A stretch of DNA of 64,000 bases from Euphorbia lathyris (taxonomy: Eukaryota; Streptophyta; Magnoliopsida; Malpighiales; Euphorbiaceae). Positions 12,096 to 23,617 of the stretch are shown here, in pieces. The notes beneath the pieces are model-generated. The model worked only from the letters and a program-made list of their open reading frames with translations, was not told where the DNA came from and searched no databases. Positions within the stretch are counted from its first letter, which is position 1. Each line of letters opens with the position of its first letter. The position numbers were made by a program, and so were the translations under genes. The DNA is taken from assembly GCF_963576675.1 (NCBI RefSeq), contig NC_088916.1:51833001-51897000 (forward strand). The letters are read 5' to 3'.

Positions 12096-12545
12096 AAATC
12101 TTTGGGCCAGACGCTTGATTTAAGTGGGCCAAATGCTTAGACTTCGGTTAAGGACTAAATCTAGCATTTGGGTCCAGACCCATGGAAGAATACATTCGGT
12201 TATGGAACAAAAGAATAAAGCTTTGGTTGGGAGTTGCCTCAAGAGACATGTGGACCAATAGTCACGATGGATCTCAAAGGCACGCTCCCCCAACCCATAT
12301 TTAACATGGAGCGAAAAGATAAGGTCTAAAGACCAATAAAATGTTACCACGTGTCCACGTACACACTTCATTGTTTATAAATAGCTTGAGACTTAGAGCT
12401 AAAGGTACGTAATCATAAACAATCTTTCTCATTCAGCTGCTTTCAAGTTATTCAATACTTTCTCGAGTATTTCTCCTAACTCAAGCATCAGAGAAGGTTT
12501 GCCGGACCTCCAGTCTATTTTCTGACGGTTGTTGTTGTTTCAGGT
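12096..12545 (+). mobile_element. Ty3/gypsy LTR fragment (Tat-like)
   Basis: A TATAAATAG box lies at 12376-12384. It is followed by the block CTCAAGCATCAGAGAAGG, then GTTTGCCGGACC and a TTTCAGG end, which resembles the R-U5 end of plant Tat/Athila-type gypsy LTRs. It directly follows the LINE RNase H. No internal domain follows it, so it is an isolated LTR piece. The upstream boundary is a guess. Confidence 0.4.
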
Positions 12546-14691
12546 GATTGGAAACAGCTACGTGGCGGATTACAGAAACAAAAATATTAGAATCGTTTAT
12601 GTTGAATCATCATGAATGCGATATATCTCCTACAGATATTCAAAATATTCTTTTCGAAAATTGAATTGGTGTTAGTTTTAGTAAAATTTCTGCTTCTCAG
12701 CTTTCTTTTTATGTTTGGAGCCTTAACCCATCTTTCTTGATTAAAAAAATCAAGAAAATAAACTAATGTGTTAATAATAGTTAATAAAATTAGCATATCA
12801 TATTAATAAATTCGATAAGTTAATAAAATGAAAGTGTTATGCCAAAGCTAATAATATAACTTATTAAAATCTTTGATTTTACTGGTAAAAGAAGGAACAA
12901 ATTCTCCTTTAAGAAAAAAGAAAAAAAAGTTCTACAATTTTCGAATACATATAGTTATCTAATATTGAGAGGATTTTAGCTTTAGAAAAAGATGTTAAAG
13001 AGGGGATAGCTCAATCTTTGTCGTACATAAGCAAAGGCATGCCGACAATGTAATAGTATTTACCATCTCATATAGATATTATAGTTTTCATTCAAATCTT
13101 ATTTTGTCCACAAAATACACACAGTATGAGAGTCGGATTGATTTATCGGTTGCTTGTCGTTTCTGTTTGTTATTTGTTGTTGAAAAGAAAAAGCATTAAT
13201 GTTTTTATAAAAAAAAACTAATTTTCATGATCAAAAGGCAAATATGAGTTCTTAATCAAACACTTAAAGAGAATTTTGGATTTTTAAAATTAAAAATTTC
13301 AAAACAAGCATGAAGTAAAAATGGAATAAACAAACACCTCTTAACATAGCTTTATCATTTCTTTATTAAATTCAATCTATTTTTACTCTCATCGTAATTT
13401 AAAATCTCTCTTTACTTAAATCTTTTAATTTTGGATAACCCATCATAATAGAATGGTTAGACATAACTGGAGTATCAATTATCTCCAAGCAAATATAGTC
13501 ACACGCATCCTACTATAAATCTATACACAATTTTAAACAATTAGTGCCACTGCTAAAAAAATATGGCCATCATGACCGTCGAGACATCCGAAATCAAGAA
13601 TTCGTCCTGATTTTCTCCAATTAGTCTCTTTAGACGTTTTTTAGTCACTAGATGATTTTTAACCGTCTAGGATCTGTCTAGGCTGCCTGGATGCCAACTA
13701 GACCGCTGTTTAAGCGGCGACGAACAAAATCGTTTTTTTTTATTATTATTACCTTTTCGCTTTATTATAATTCACTTTTGAATATTATCGCATGATTATT
13801 CGTGGATTGTGTTTATTATTTTCGGATATTTTGATTTAATAGTGTTCTCTAGTTATTTTCATGATATGATTTAAGACCTTAAAAACACTGTTTTATAACT
13901 TTTGATGAATTATATTACTTAAAAATATTATATTTTTATTTGAGTTGTTTCAACAATATATCTTATAAATTTCTATATTAAATAATTTTATATTATTATT
14001 ATTTTTAAATAGTGTAATACATATTTTAATGAATTTATATTATAATTTGTTGATTAATAAATAAAAATAAAAATATAATAAATAAAAATATAAAAATAAA
14101 TAAAAATATAAAAATATAAAAATAAATAAATAAATAAAAATATAAATCTGATTAATATAAATGGACATATTTATTATGAATTGCATATACATTAAGCATG
14201 CATAGAGTTAGAGGTGAAGCTAGCATGGAACGGGGAAACTCTAGCTCAACTATATTGATCACTAATACACATCTTAGAATAGTAATCAAGCGGATCGAGC
14301 TTTGGTCCACTCATGTTGGATTTGTTAGAAAATTGACGAACTGAAACTCAGAATCTTGTTTGTGAGTTGCCTGTGAGATTGTTCACGAGATTTACTTGTA
14401 AGGAGTTTGCTAATCTAGTTCATGAAATTTATTCGCAAACAGTTTATTAGTTATGTTCATTTAAAATTTCTTTAACATAAAAAACACATAGTTTTGAAAC
14501 CTATAAAACTACGGTTTTACATTTCTCTTATTATTAAAAAAAGTAATCAAACTAAATTTGCTCACGAGTATACTCGTAAACATTATAATCAAACTTGTTC
14601 ATGGATCTATAACCCCAATATTTCACGAACTTTCGAACTATATTTCTCAGTGCTCAAACTCGTCTTGATTATAAATCGAGCTGAGTACGCC
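12546..14691. other. AT-rich intergenic DNA, no gene
   Basis: No coding or RNA gene. A purine-rich simple-sequence block of AAATA/AAATATAA units lies at about 14040-14155. At about 14330-14690 is a degenerate repeat with CACGAG, GTTCATG and CGAACT motifs like a dispersed plant repeat. The remainder (12546-14030) is unremarkable AT-rich sequence. Confidence 0.5.
14040..14155. repeat. A-rich simple repeat (AAATA)n
   Basis: Imperfect tandem AAATA / AAATATAA units over about 115 bases, visible directly. Confidence 0.85.
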
Positions 14692-14694
14692 TAA

Positions 14695-15070
14695 GGCCCT
14701 GTTTGGGAATTAGCTGTTAGCTGATTACATTAACTGATTTGACTAGCTGATTGTGTAGACCTGTTTGGTAAAGATTAGCTGATTGATAATAGCGGTTTGT
14801 GCAAAAAGGCGAATAAGGGCATTTCTTTTTTTAATTTTAGGACCTGCAAACTAAAAGTAGGGTTAAAGAAGTCCATTAATTTTAATATTGTAAAACGCTA
14901 ATTGAAAAAGTTCATAAAATGACCTTTTTCTAAATTAGCGTTTTCTTTCCAAAACTCTCTCCCAAACTTCTCTCCACCAAACATTCCAATCAGCGGTTTC
15001 AATGATCAAATCGTTAAAATTGGTCAAAACCGCTCTTTTTATCCCAAAACACTCTTTACCAAACAGGGCC
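14695..15070. mobile_element. Harbinger (Tourist-like) MITE, 376 bp
   Basis: Terminal inverted repeats are GGCCCTGTTTGG and CCAAACAGGGCC. TAA flanks both sides (14692-14694 and 15071-15073), the 3-bp duplication of PIF/Harbinger elements. Internal subterminal motifs (AGCTGATTG, CGGTTT, AACCGC) are also inverted. No coding capacity. Confidence 0.85.
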
Positions 15071-15073
15071 TAA

Positions 15074-15466
15074 ATTTTTATTGAACTAAAAGCCGAACCG
15101 CTTATCTCATTTACAGTCTTACCTGGCCTGATATTTACTGCTCTGCTCCGCATAGCGAAAAAACCAGCTTTTGTGGAAGCCTTAATTTGTCTCTTTGGTC
15201 GTCTTCTCAATCAAATTTTTAACAAGTAAAATTGGTGGTAGATGTAGATCCACATATTCTCATTCTTCTTTTGTCTCTTCAACATGTGCACATATATCCT
15301 TTTTTTTTTTTTACTGAATCTGGTAAATGGAACTTGTCATGTTTGGTTACAGATTTTAATTCATACAGCCTTCATTATGTCCTGTCCTTGGATTACAGGA
15401 CAACACACCAATATGAACAAATATTTTGCCAGCTGGCATTCCATCTCGCAAGTCTTACTTTTACCC
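15074..15466. other. Unassigned intergenic stretch
   Basis: About 390 bases between two MITEs. An 89-codon open frame exists at 15232-15501, but it runs into the neighbouring MITE and shows no recognisable domain. I do not call it a gene. Confidence 0.4.
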
Positions 15467-15475
15467 TTCACTTTA

Positions 15476-16300
15476 GGGTAAATTACACCTATAGCCACTA
15501 AACTTTATCCATTTTAACATTATGGCCACAAAAAGTTACTAAAAACCCAAGTTTTTTCGATGAAAAGATCAACGGACAAACTTTGCCGAAATGTCGACCG
15601 AAAACGAAGGATGTCCAAGCTAGTTATAAAAAAAAAATCCTTAAAGAAAAAGGTAGAAACAATAAAGAGCGAGATATTCCATTTTGTGTTTGCGGAAAGA
15701 TCACTGAACTTCAATTTTTAACCATATGACCACAACACTTTACACTTTTTAACATCGGTGGCCACTCAACGCCTCAAAATAAAAATTCGAAGTATGAATG
15801 ATATTCTAAGAAACTTTAATTCTTGATTTTTTTTTTGTTTTGAGGTGATTCATGTGTTGTTTGGTTAGAAGAGAGAATGGATTTTTAGAGAGAGAAAGCT
15901 TAAAAAAATATGATTTTGGAAAATTAAAAATGTGGTTTCATGTCATTCTGAACAACCTTAATTCTTAAATATTTTCATTTTGATGTCATTAATGATCATT
16001 TTGACGAGTTAATTAAGGTAGAGGCTATGCTTATTTTGTTTTTGACAAGGTTACTTTGTTTTTTCCACCATTGGATGAACTTACTTTATCAAATTTCATT
16101 ACCATCCAATGGTGAAAAAAAACAAAGTAAAGCTTATTTTGTCAAAAACAAAGTAAGCATAGGAGACACCGTTAATTAAACTTGAATGGTCACCGGTATT
16201 AAAAAGTGTAAAGTTCAGTGACCATACTGTTAATAATTGAAGTTCAGTAATCACAGTGTTAAAATGACCAAATTTAGAGGCTATGGGTGTAATTTAACCC
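15476..16300. mobile_element. Mutator-type element with long inverted ends, 825 bp
   Basis: The left end GGGTAAATTACACCTATAGCC pairs with the complement of the right end (GGGTTAAATTACACCCATAGCC), and the similarity continues inward for roughly 100 bases. The flanks TTCACTTTA (15467-15475) and TTCACTTTG (16301-16309) match at 8 of 9 positions, a Mutator-type 9-bp duplication. Non-coding. A second foldback unit sits inside it. Confidence 0.75.
16024..16163. repeat. Inner foldback unit nested in the Mutator-type element
   Basis: CTATGCTTATTTTGTTTTTG followed by CACCATTGGATG is mirrored by CATCCAATGGTG followed by the complement of the same arm, giving arms of about 60 bases around a short AT-rich loop. 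It looks like a separate small MITE inserted in the larger one; no duplication could be fixed. Confidence 0.65.
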
Positions 16301-16309
16301 TTCACTTTG

Positions 16310-17319
16310 TGATTGCATTATAATGAATTGACATTAAATATTTGGGTAAAGAAAAGCTTTATTCTTGAATAATGGAGAATTGTAGGTTGTCCCTTGGTAC
16401 ATAATTTAGAGTGGGGAAAAAAGACAAACAGTAAAACAGTAATTGAAGCATAAAAGAAAAACCCCTATAATATAAAGGTAGCTAAAGTGATCTTTAATCT
16501 TTAATCTTTAAATCTTGAATCCTTATCCAGTAGCGAAAATGAAAAGAGTGACTTTTAGTAGCATTATTAGAGTGACTTTGGTGAATTGTGAGAGTTGAGT
16601 TTCCATGTTCTATTTTGGCCTGATGCTCACATAAAGTTAGAGGCACCACAAACACATGCCCTCAGCCACCTGCAGATTGTATACAGTCCCACCCATTGCC
16701 TTTGACTTTACTTACATGTTCGTACCCATATTTCTGTATCTATTCGTATCATTCATGATTTGGTCAGATCTACAATTTATTATTTATGTTTCATAACATA
16801 ATATTCTCAAATAAAATATAAGATTGTTGTAATTAAATTCAAACGATTTTGCCTATGCTTTTTGTTTTTTACTTTATTTATAAAAGAGACAATATGTTTT
16901 ACATTGTTATAAAATAAGAATTTAATCAACGCTGTTAAATTTTGTTCATTTAGGTTTATTAGATTTAAGTCTGATAATAATTTTAATTTTCATCTTAAGA
17001 TTTTAAAAACATCTTCATCCCCTTATATATCAATTATAAAGAGGAAGGATAATTTTATTAGTAAAAAATCTAGCAAGCTTTGCTAATTTGGTAAGAAGAG
17101 ATAGAGAATTTTATAAATAAAATTTTAGGTGTAGGTACTATTTTCTAATTTTTTAATTTTTTAATAATAATTTTATGCTAAATATTAATTTGATCCGACA
17201 AATTGAAAGTGTCAATTGTAAAATAATTTAAAGATGACATGCATTGAAAAGTGTAATTAGAATTCTGATCGTGTAGCATTAAAAAACTTACATTTTTTTT
17301 AACCAGATCTTGCATATTT
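16310..17319. other. AT-rich intergenic DNA
   Basis: About 1 kb with no recognisable gene or element end. A CTTTAAT triplication is seen at about 16490-16510. Confidence 0.45.
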
Positions 17320-17829
17320 TAACAAGTCTAAATCTAATAATGACCCTCAGTTTTTATTTCCGTTAACTCCTTAGTTCTTATGTTTGAGTCAATGGTCAAA
17401 CTATACTAAAAAAATTAAAATACCAAAATTACCCTTTAGTCTAGGTTTTAACAATAAAACATATTATATTTTTCCTATTTTATGTTTTTTTTTCTCTTTT
17501 TTCTTCGTATATAATCATAATCTCTCGAATATTAAGTAATTGATTTATTAATTTTATATAATTGTAGAACTTTAATTTAGTAAAATAAAATTTATTGACT
17601 AAAAAATAAATGAAAAATATTTCAAAAATGATCAAAATAGAAGTAAAACTATACGAAATTAGGAAAAGTAATCTTTATTTATCTTTAATAAATTTTATGA
17701 ATGAAGAACAAACAAAATATTTTTTTTTTTAAATTATCAAAAATTCATAATAATATTTAATGTTAGTTTGAAAATATTATATTCAAGAGACCGACTAATG
17801 TACGTAAAATTATAGAGACTAATAAATAA
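17320..17829. repeat. AT-rich dispersed repeat, copy A
   Basis: Shares long colinear blocks with 18750-19230 (for example GTTAACTCCTTA, then GGTCAAACTATACTAAA, AATACCAAAATTA, GTAATTGATTTATTAATTTT). It is cut at its right side by a LINE tail. No coding content. Confidence 0.7.
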
Positions 17830-18112
17830 TTTTTTTTTGAATGAAAGAATGATATTATATCTCAAGATAAATCTAATGCCAATAGGCTTACAATCGACTC
17901 AGGGATAATATTGGTTATTACAGTACCAGAAGATGATAAACCTAATCTAGCCATAGCGTCTGCGACCTTATTAGATTGTCTATGTACGAAATGAAAACTA
18001 CACATTGGGATCGAGCTCGCAATTGCATAACAATCCGCCAAAACGAGTCCAAGTCTCCAGAAATCATCTTCTTGGTCCTGACATGAATCAGAGGAAGTAA
18101 ACACGAATCAGA
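17830..18112 (-). pseudogene. Truncated LINE tail, RNase H end
   Basis: The minus-strand frame from 18104 to 17862 carries the end of a LINE RNase H domain: CSFHFVHRQSNKVADAMARL with the conserved H and the final Asp of the active site, then a C-terminal tail to a stop. A T run at about 17829-17836 on the plus strand would be the poly(A) end. Only the last ~80 residues of ORF2 remain, a severe 5' truncation. It sits inside repeat copy A. Confidence 0.7.
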
Positions 18113-18121
18113 TTTTTTTAA

Positions 18122-18615
18122 AGTTAATTACAAGTAGATGTCATGTGGTTACACATATTTGCAGATGGATACCTGTGATATTTTTCGTTACAAATGTAAT
18201 TCCGTGATTTGAAAAATATTGCATTTTTTTACTTTGCCAAATTTGGCCGATAACGACCTCAAAATGATTTTTTTTTAAGAATTAAAGTTGTTTAGTATCA
18301 TATTTACTATGAAAACATATTATTAATTTTTTAAAATCATCATTTTTAGAGTTTACTCTCTCTAAACATTAACTTTATCTTTCATAAAAAAAACAATACC
18401 TAAATAATCTCAAACCTAAAAGTTAAAGAATTAAAGTTGCTTAAAATGTCATTTAACTCTTGAAATTTTTTATTTTTATGTTGTTATCAGTCAAATTTGG
18501 TAAAGTAAAAAAATGCAAAATTTTATAAACTACAGGATTATGTTTGTAACGAAAAATACCATAAATATCCATCTGTAAATTCGTGTAACCATTGGACATC
18601 TACTTGTAATTAACC
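18122..18615. mobile_element. Mutator-type MITE, 494 bp
   Basis: TTTTTTTAA flanks both ends (18113-18121 and 18616-18624). The inverted ends read GTTAATTACAAGTAGATGTC on the left and the complement on the right, continuing as a roughly 100-base inverted arm that includes TTTTTCGTTACAAATG. It lies directly against the LINE tail. A second, more diverged member is at about 33395-33735. Confidence 0.75.
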
Positions 18616-18697
18616 TTTTTTTAATGCAATTATGAATAGAGAAATGTATTATTGTTCATTATAAAGAGGCCATGTGTTATCATTAGCAAAAAAAAAA

Positions 18698-20092
18698 AAA
18701 ATTATAAGGTTTTTGTATTTTTACCTAATACATTACTTAGTCTCTGTATTTTTAGAAATAATTATATAGTCCCTCAGTTTTTGTTTTTGTTAACTCCTTA
18801 ATCCTTATGCTCGGATCAAAGGTCAAACTATACTAAATAAATTTTAAAATACCAAAATTATCCTTTATTTTATGTTTTAATAATAAAACATCTATTTTTT
18901 CTATTTTATATTTTTTCTTTTTTTTCCTACATAATCACAGTCTCTCCAATATAAAGTAATTGATTTATTAATTTTTATATAATTATAGAACTTTAATTTA
19001 ATAACGTAAGATTTATTGACTAAAAAAATGAATGAAAAATATTTCAAAAATTATTAAAATATGAGTAAGACTATCATTGTAAAAAGTTTTTACAATTCTA
19101 ATAAATTTTACCGAATGAAGAAAAAATATATGATTTTTAAAAAATTTATAATAATATTTAATGTTAGTTTAAAGATATTATATTAAAAAATAAAGAAAAA
19201 TACAATTTAAGAAAATTAATAATATATTTTTTCAAGTATATTAATTTCGGTGTACATGTAGTTCAAAAACTTCATTAAAATTAATAAGATTCAATTTGAA
19301 ACTAAAAGATAATTTTTTTATGTATATAACTAGGGGCAATTTTGGACTTTTATTTATAAAAACAAATGGAAGGACTCAGTGGCGGAACAAGGACCCGAGG
19401 CTCAAACATATCAGTAAAAAAAAGTCAAAACATCAAAAAAAATCGAAATTAACTGTGCAGTTGACGGTAAATTTTCAAAGTCCAACCCGTTAGGGTTGGG
19501 TAAATTTTTTTTAGCTGCCAACGCATTAAAACTATAAAAATGTTATCATTTTTTTAAAACTAGTATTGAACTAATAGAAAATTAAACATGTTTACTTTTT
19601 TAATGGTAAAGACATAATAAAAATGAATATTAAATATGTTTACTTTTTTAATGGTAAATACATATTAAAAATGAATTCAAAAGTGTTATCAAAATAAAAA
19701 TAAAGAGTCCATCTGAATTAATTAATAATGGTAATATTTTTTTATAATTATTAAAAAATAAAAAAAAATTTAAAAGAAAATGAGGTTGAAGGGAATTGAA
19801 CATAGGACCTCTCAAATAAAAATAAGCATGCTTAATCATCTCATCCACCTTTAAACATTGAAATTATATTACATAGAGTCAATATAATTCTTTCCAAAAT
19901 ATTACCAGATACCATTACTAAATTTATTTTTCTCAATTCTCTAGCGGCCTGTCGGGGCTCGAGCCCCCCCTTTGGTTCCGCCCCTGGAAGGACTAAAGAA
20001 TTAGTTAAGATAAAACTTAAGGACCTTATAATAATATGATGGACTTACCAGCATGGTAAGTAAAAACATAAAGACCTTATAATTATTTACCC
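18698..20092. repeat. AT-rich repeat, copy B, with inverted ends
   Basis: Starts AATTATAAGGTTTTTGTATT and ends with the inverse (complement AATTATAAGGTCTTTATG), so this family has terminal inverted repeats of 20 bases or more and may be a DNA transposon. The left half matches copy A. A hAT MITE (19377-19986) interrupts it; without that insert copy B is about 780 bp. No coding content. Confidence 0.6.
19377..19986. mobile_element. hAT MITE, 610 bp, perfect 8-bp duplication
   Basis: GAAGGACT is duplicated exactly on both sides (19369-19376 and 19987-19994). The terminal inverted repeats are CAGTGGCGGAACAAGG and the complement of CAGGGGCGGAACCAAAG. The 8-bp duplication and CAGNGGCGGA ends are those of hAT elements. 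Non-coding; the interior is AT-rich. Confidence 0.9.
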
Positions 20093-20399
20093 AAGAATTT
20101 ATAAGGTGGTATGTCATATTGTTGGAATGTGCCCCAACAATAAACATTCTGAAATACTCTTTCAATTTTTGAAAAATCTTGAACAGTTTTTGTTTTCTTT
20201 GAGAGTGGTCATTGAACGATTTGTACATGCAATTTAGAATCGCAATTACAGTGAGATTGATCTATTTTATTTTGAAGGCGACCGACTGATAGTCTACTTG
20301 CACATTTTAGAGATAGTGTTGCGAACGTTTTAAAAAGAGTGACTCCATTCGCCACTCATCCCTGATTCTTTGATTGATAATTTCGGCTTTTCTATCTAC
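20093..20399. other. Possible LTR fragment, unassigned
   Basis: Starts around TGTTGGAATGTGCCCC (about 20120) and contains GTTGCGAACGTTTTAAAAAG, which looks like plant LTR sequence, but no second boundary, primer site or coding was found. Confidence 0.3.
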
Positions 20400-20538
20400 T
20401 ATACAACAATAAATAACTTAATTTAGTGGCGTGCAAATTTCATTAAAAAATGAATAAAAAATATTTGAAAAATTATAAAATTAACAGCAAAACTATATTG
20501 TAAACTTAAACATTTTACCGTTAATAAACTTTACCATA
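20400..20538. repeat. AT-rich repeat, copy C (left part)
   Basis: Matches the ATGAA(T)AAAAAATATTT...ATAAATTTTACC portion of copies A and B. It is split by the copia element, whose insertion site is the CCATA at 20534-20538, and continues at 28166. Confidence 0.55.
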
Positions 20539-20990
20539 TGTTGGGATAAGCATATATTCACAACATATATATTTATCCGAATAAGTAAACGGGTTTACGG
20601 GTTACCTCTTGTAGCGCAGACCCCGTTCTTGATTTGCAGCGGAAGGATTTCGGATCAATCACCCGATCTAGTATCACCGGTCAAGCCTTCAACCACGCCA
20701 ATAGAATTGGGAGAGGAAGACAATTGGTTCACGAACTAAAGCGACGACGAATCCCAAAAATAGAGAGAGGGGCGCCGGCTTAGGGAAAAAGATGAGAGAA
20801 AAAATTCTATGGAGATCCTGTATCTCAAAACCTAATTTCTGACTCTCTTCTAATTCTCTTTTAAATTATGATAGATTAGGGTTTCTATTTATACTGAATA
20901 AATAGATCACCAAACTCTAATTCTTATTGGGTTTGGGCCTGTTCCATTTCGGACAGGCCTAATTGGATCCATATCCAATTAATTCCAACA
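20539..20990 (-). repeat. 3' LTR of copia-1
   Basis: 452 bp with TG...CA ends (TGTTGG / CCAACA when read on the element strand). Same length as the 5' LTR at 27714-28165, with about 20 differences. Confidence 0.95.
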
Positions 20991-21003
20991 TCTCCCACTC
21001 CCA
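20991..21003 (-). other. Polypurine tract of copia-1
   Basis: On the element strand TGGGAGTGGGAGA lies immediately before the 3' LTR, where plus-strand DNA synthesis would be primed. Confidence 0.85.
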
Positions 21004-22117
21004 CGCAATGGAACTTATTCCAAACTTTCTCAATCTCGGTCTCTATCATACTCTTGCAAATAGTTTGTGCGACCGGCATACTATCGAGAGCTCTAGTGCT
21101 ATATACTCGTTAGAACATATAGCTGCTCGATTTTCATGTAACAAACTTGGAAATATGTACTCGTTAGAGATATATAGATCTTAGATTTGAACATGGATCG
21201 TCGGTGGTGTATGCTTTTATCCTAGACTCCATATCATATCCACTGTAGTCTTCAGATCTCTACAGTACATCTATTTTTCACAAATATGCACATATGCATA
21301 AGTGTCCGGACGGTGAAGAATAGAAACACTTAGATATGATTCAAATGGATGTCTTTCCCTCTTAACATTATTCTGTCCATTATAATTTGATTCGCTTATC
21401 CAGTCAGGGTCTCTTTGGTTGGTATTATCTCATCAACCTCGAGGTATCCCTTTCCAAGGTAGCTACATCAGACTAAACTTCTTATAATAAGTCTAGGGTC
21501 TATAAGGATAAACAATAGTCAAGAAGCGCATCTTCATGACGTGAGTCTCACATTAGGAAAAGGCGAGATCAATATACTTTTCCATCTCGTGGTCGCTAAA
21601 GCACACATGGTATGGGTCATGTGTTATGGTGTTCAATTCTTTTCTGAAGAAGAGCATGTTATTAACACCATACAGAAGCATAGGTCTAGATGTGCCTGAA
21701 CATCTAACTTTAGTTCATCACTTATGATGATCACTTCTGGCTATGACAGAAGGCTATAAGTTATCGCAAACTTGCCCTTTTAGATTACTTGTTAATCTTT
21801 TTCATGTATTTGTAACACATGTTATCTTGCACCGTAATGGAAACACTTTTCCATGTCTATAGCAAGCCGGCTTCTATCATTGAACAAGCTCTCGAAATTG
21901 CTCAAAGATAGCCTCATCCTTCATTTATCATCACATTGACGAAATGGGGGAAACTGCTCATGTGAGTGAGCTACATTCTGTCTAAATATGCATTTTGAGT
22001 TCATAACAGCATATATTTACAATTAAATACTCGCACTCGTGTATTGATGAAAATTCATAAAACCTTTATTAATAATTCATGTCTTACAAATAAAACAATG
22101 AAGAATGAGAAGTATAC
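21004..22117 (-). other. 3' untranslated internal region of copia-1
   Basis: About 1.1 kb between the end of the polyprotein and the polypurine tract. No frame of significance on either strand. Long non-coding 3' internal regions occur in several plant copia lineages; no extra gene was recognised. Confidence 0.6.
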
Positions 22118-23617
22118 TTAGATCCTAAACAATCCTTGGGATCTAACATGTTTAACATAAACATCTCTCTTGACTGGTTTGGTGAGGGGATCTGCCACCA
22201 TGTCATGAGTAGATATATACTTCACATTAACTTCTTTGCGTGCAATTAAGTCCCTGAAAAAATGATACTTAATCTCTATGTGCTTTGATTTGCTGTGGAA
22301 CCTTTGGTCCTTAGTGAAAGCTATAGCAGATTGACTGTCACTGTTAACTATGACTTGGGTTTGACAATTGGTTACATTTAAGTTGTTTAGGAACCGATTC
22401 AGCCAAACAGCCTCTTGAACTGCTGATGAATACGATACGTATTCAGATTCCATGGTGGACAGGGCTACACAAGTTTGTTTCTTGCTACTCTAGGAAATCA
22501 CGCCATTTCCTAGCAAGAACACATAGCCTGACGTGGACTTTCTTTCGTCCAAGTCTCCTGTCCAATCAACATCCGTGTATCCTCTCAGATTTAGGTCTTT
22601 ACCTTGATAGCATAGAGAATAATCTGCTGTTCCTTTGAGGTACCTCAGTATCCTCTTCATAGCTGCCCAATATGCTAGTCCTGGGTTGGACTGATATCTA
22701 CTCACCATCCCAATGGCATGACAGATATCAGGTCTTGTACACAACATGGCGTACATTAGACTACCTACGACACTTGCATATGGAACTTTTTCCATCCTTT
22801 TCTTTTCGTTTGGATTCTTTGGACACATTTTGGTACTTAGGGTGATGTCCTTAGTCATCGGGCTATCTACAGGCCTACTTCCACGCATACCGAAACGATC
22901 AATGACTTTGTTAACATAAGTCTCTTGAGACAGTGCTAATAGTTTCTTTGATCGATCCCTTGAAATCTTAACCCCAAGTATGTATGCGGCTTCGCCCATA
23001 TCATTCATTTCAAAACTTGAGTTTAGCCAAGCTTTGATTTGGTTTACAAATTCTATGTCATTTCCTGCTATCAGTATGTCATCTACATACAGAGATAAAA
23101 TGACAAAATTTCTACCCGACCGTTTCGTGTAGACACAATGGTCCTCTTCAAGCATCTTGAAGCCATTCAAAATCATTTGATTGTGAAAACGAAGGTACCA
23201 TTTCCTAGAGGACTGTTTAAGGCCATAAATTGACTTTTTCAATTTGCAGACCTTATGCTCAGAGCCTTTTACCACGAAGCCCTCTGGCTGTGACATATAG
23301 ATCTCTTCGCTCAATTCTCCATTGAGAAAAGCAGTCTTAACATCCATCTGATGTAGCTCTAGGTCTAAACTTGCTACAATAGCTAACATTAGTCTAATAG
23401 ATGTAAACCTTACAACAAGTGAGAATGTCTCCTCGAAGTCTATTCCTTCCTGTTGTGTATAGCCTTTAGCGACAAGGCGAGCTTTGTACCTTTCGATACT
23501 ATTATCAGCCCTTCGCTTCACTTTGAGAACCCATATGCTCCCAACAGCTTTTCTACCCTTTGGCAGATCAACCAGTTCCCAAACATGGTTGGATCTCATA
23601 GAATCTAGTTCCTCTTA
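22118..23617 (-). pseudogene. copia-1 reverse transcriptase and RNase H
   Basis: After a TAA (23615-23617) the frame runs 23614-22490 and resumes to 22118. RT begins near [11 protein letters not shown] and holds the [19 protein letters not shown] block, DVKTAFLNG, the SIYGLKQ block and the catalytic YVDDILIA. RNase H holds [26 protein letters not shown] and the VADPLTKP end. The in-frame TAG at 22490-22492 replaces the conserved Trp of the SW-SKKQ motif. Apart from the stops, the sequence is well conserved. The lineage within plant copia is not assigned. Confidence 0.9.

Noticed and set aside
19790..19850. tRNA-like GGAATTGAACATAGGACCT sequence inside the hAT MITE
   Set aside because: Only a weak resemblance to a T-arm region; no cloverleaf, anticodon arm or A box could be built.
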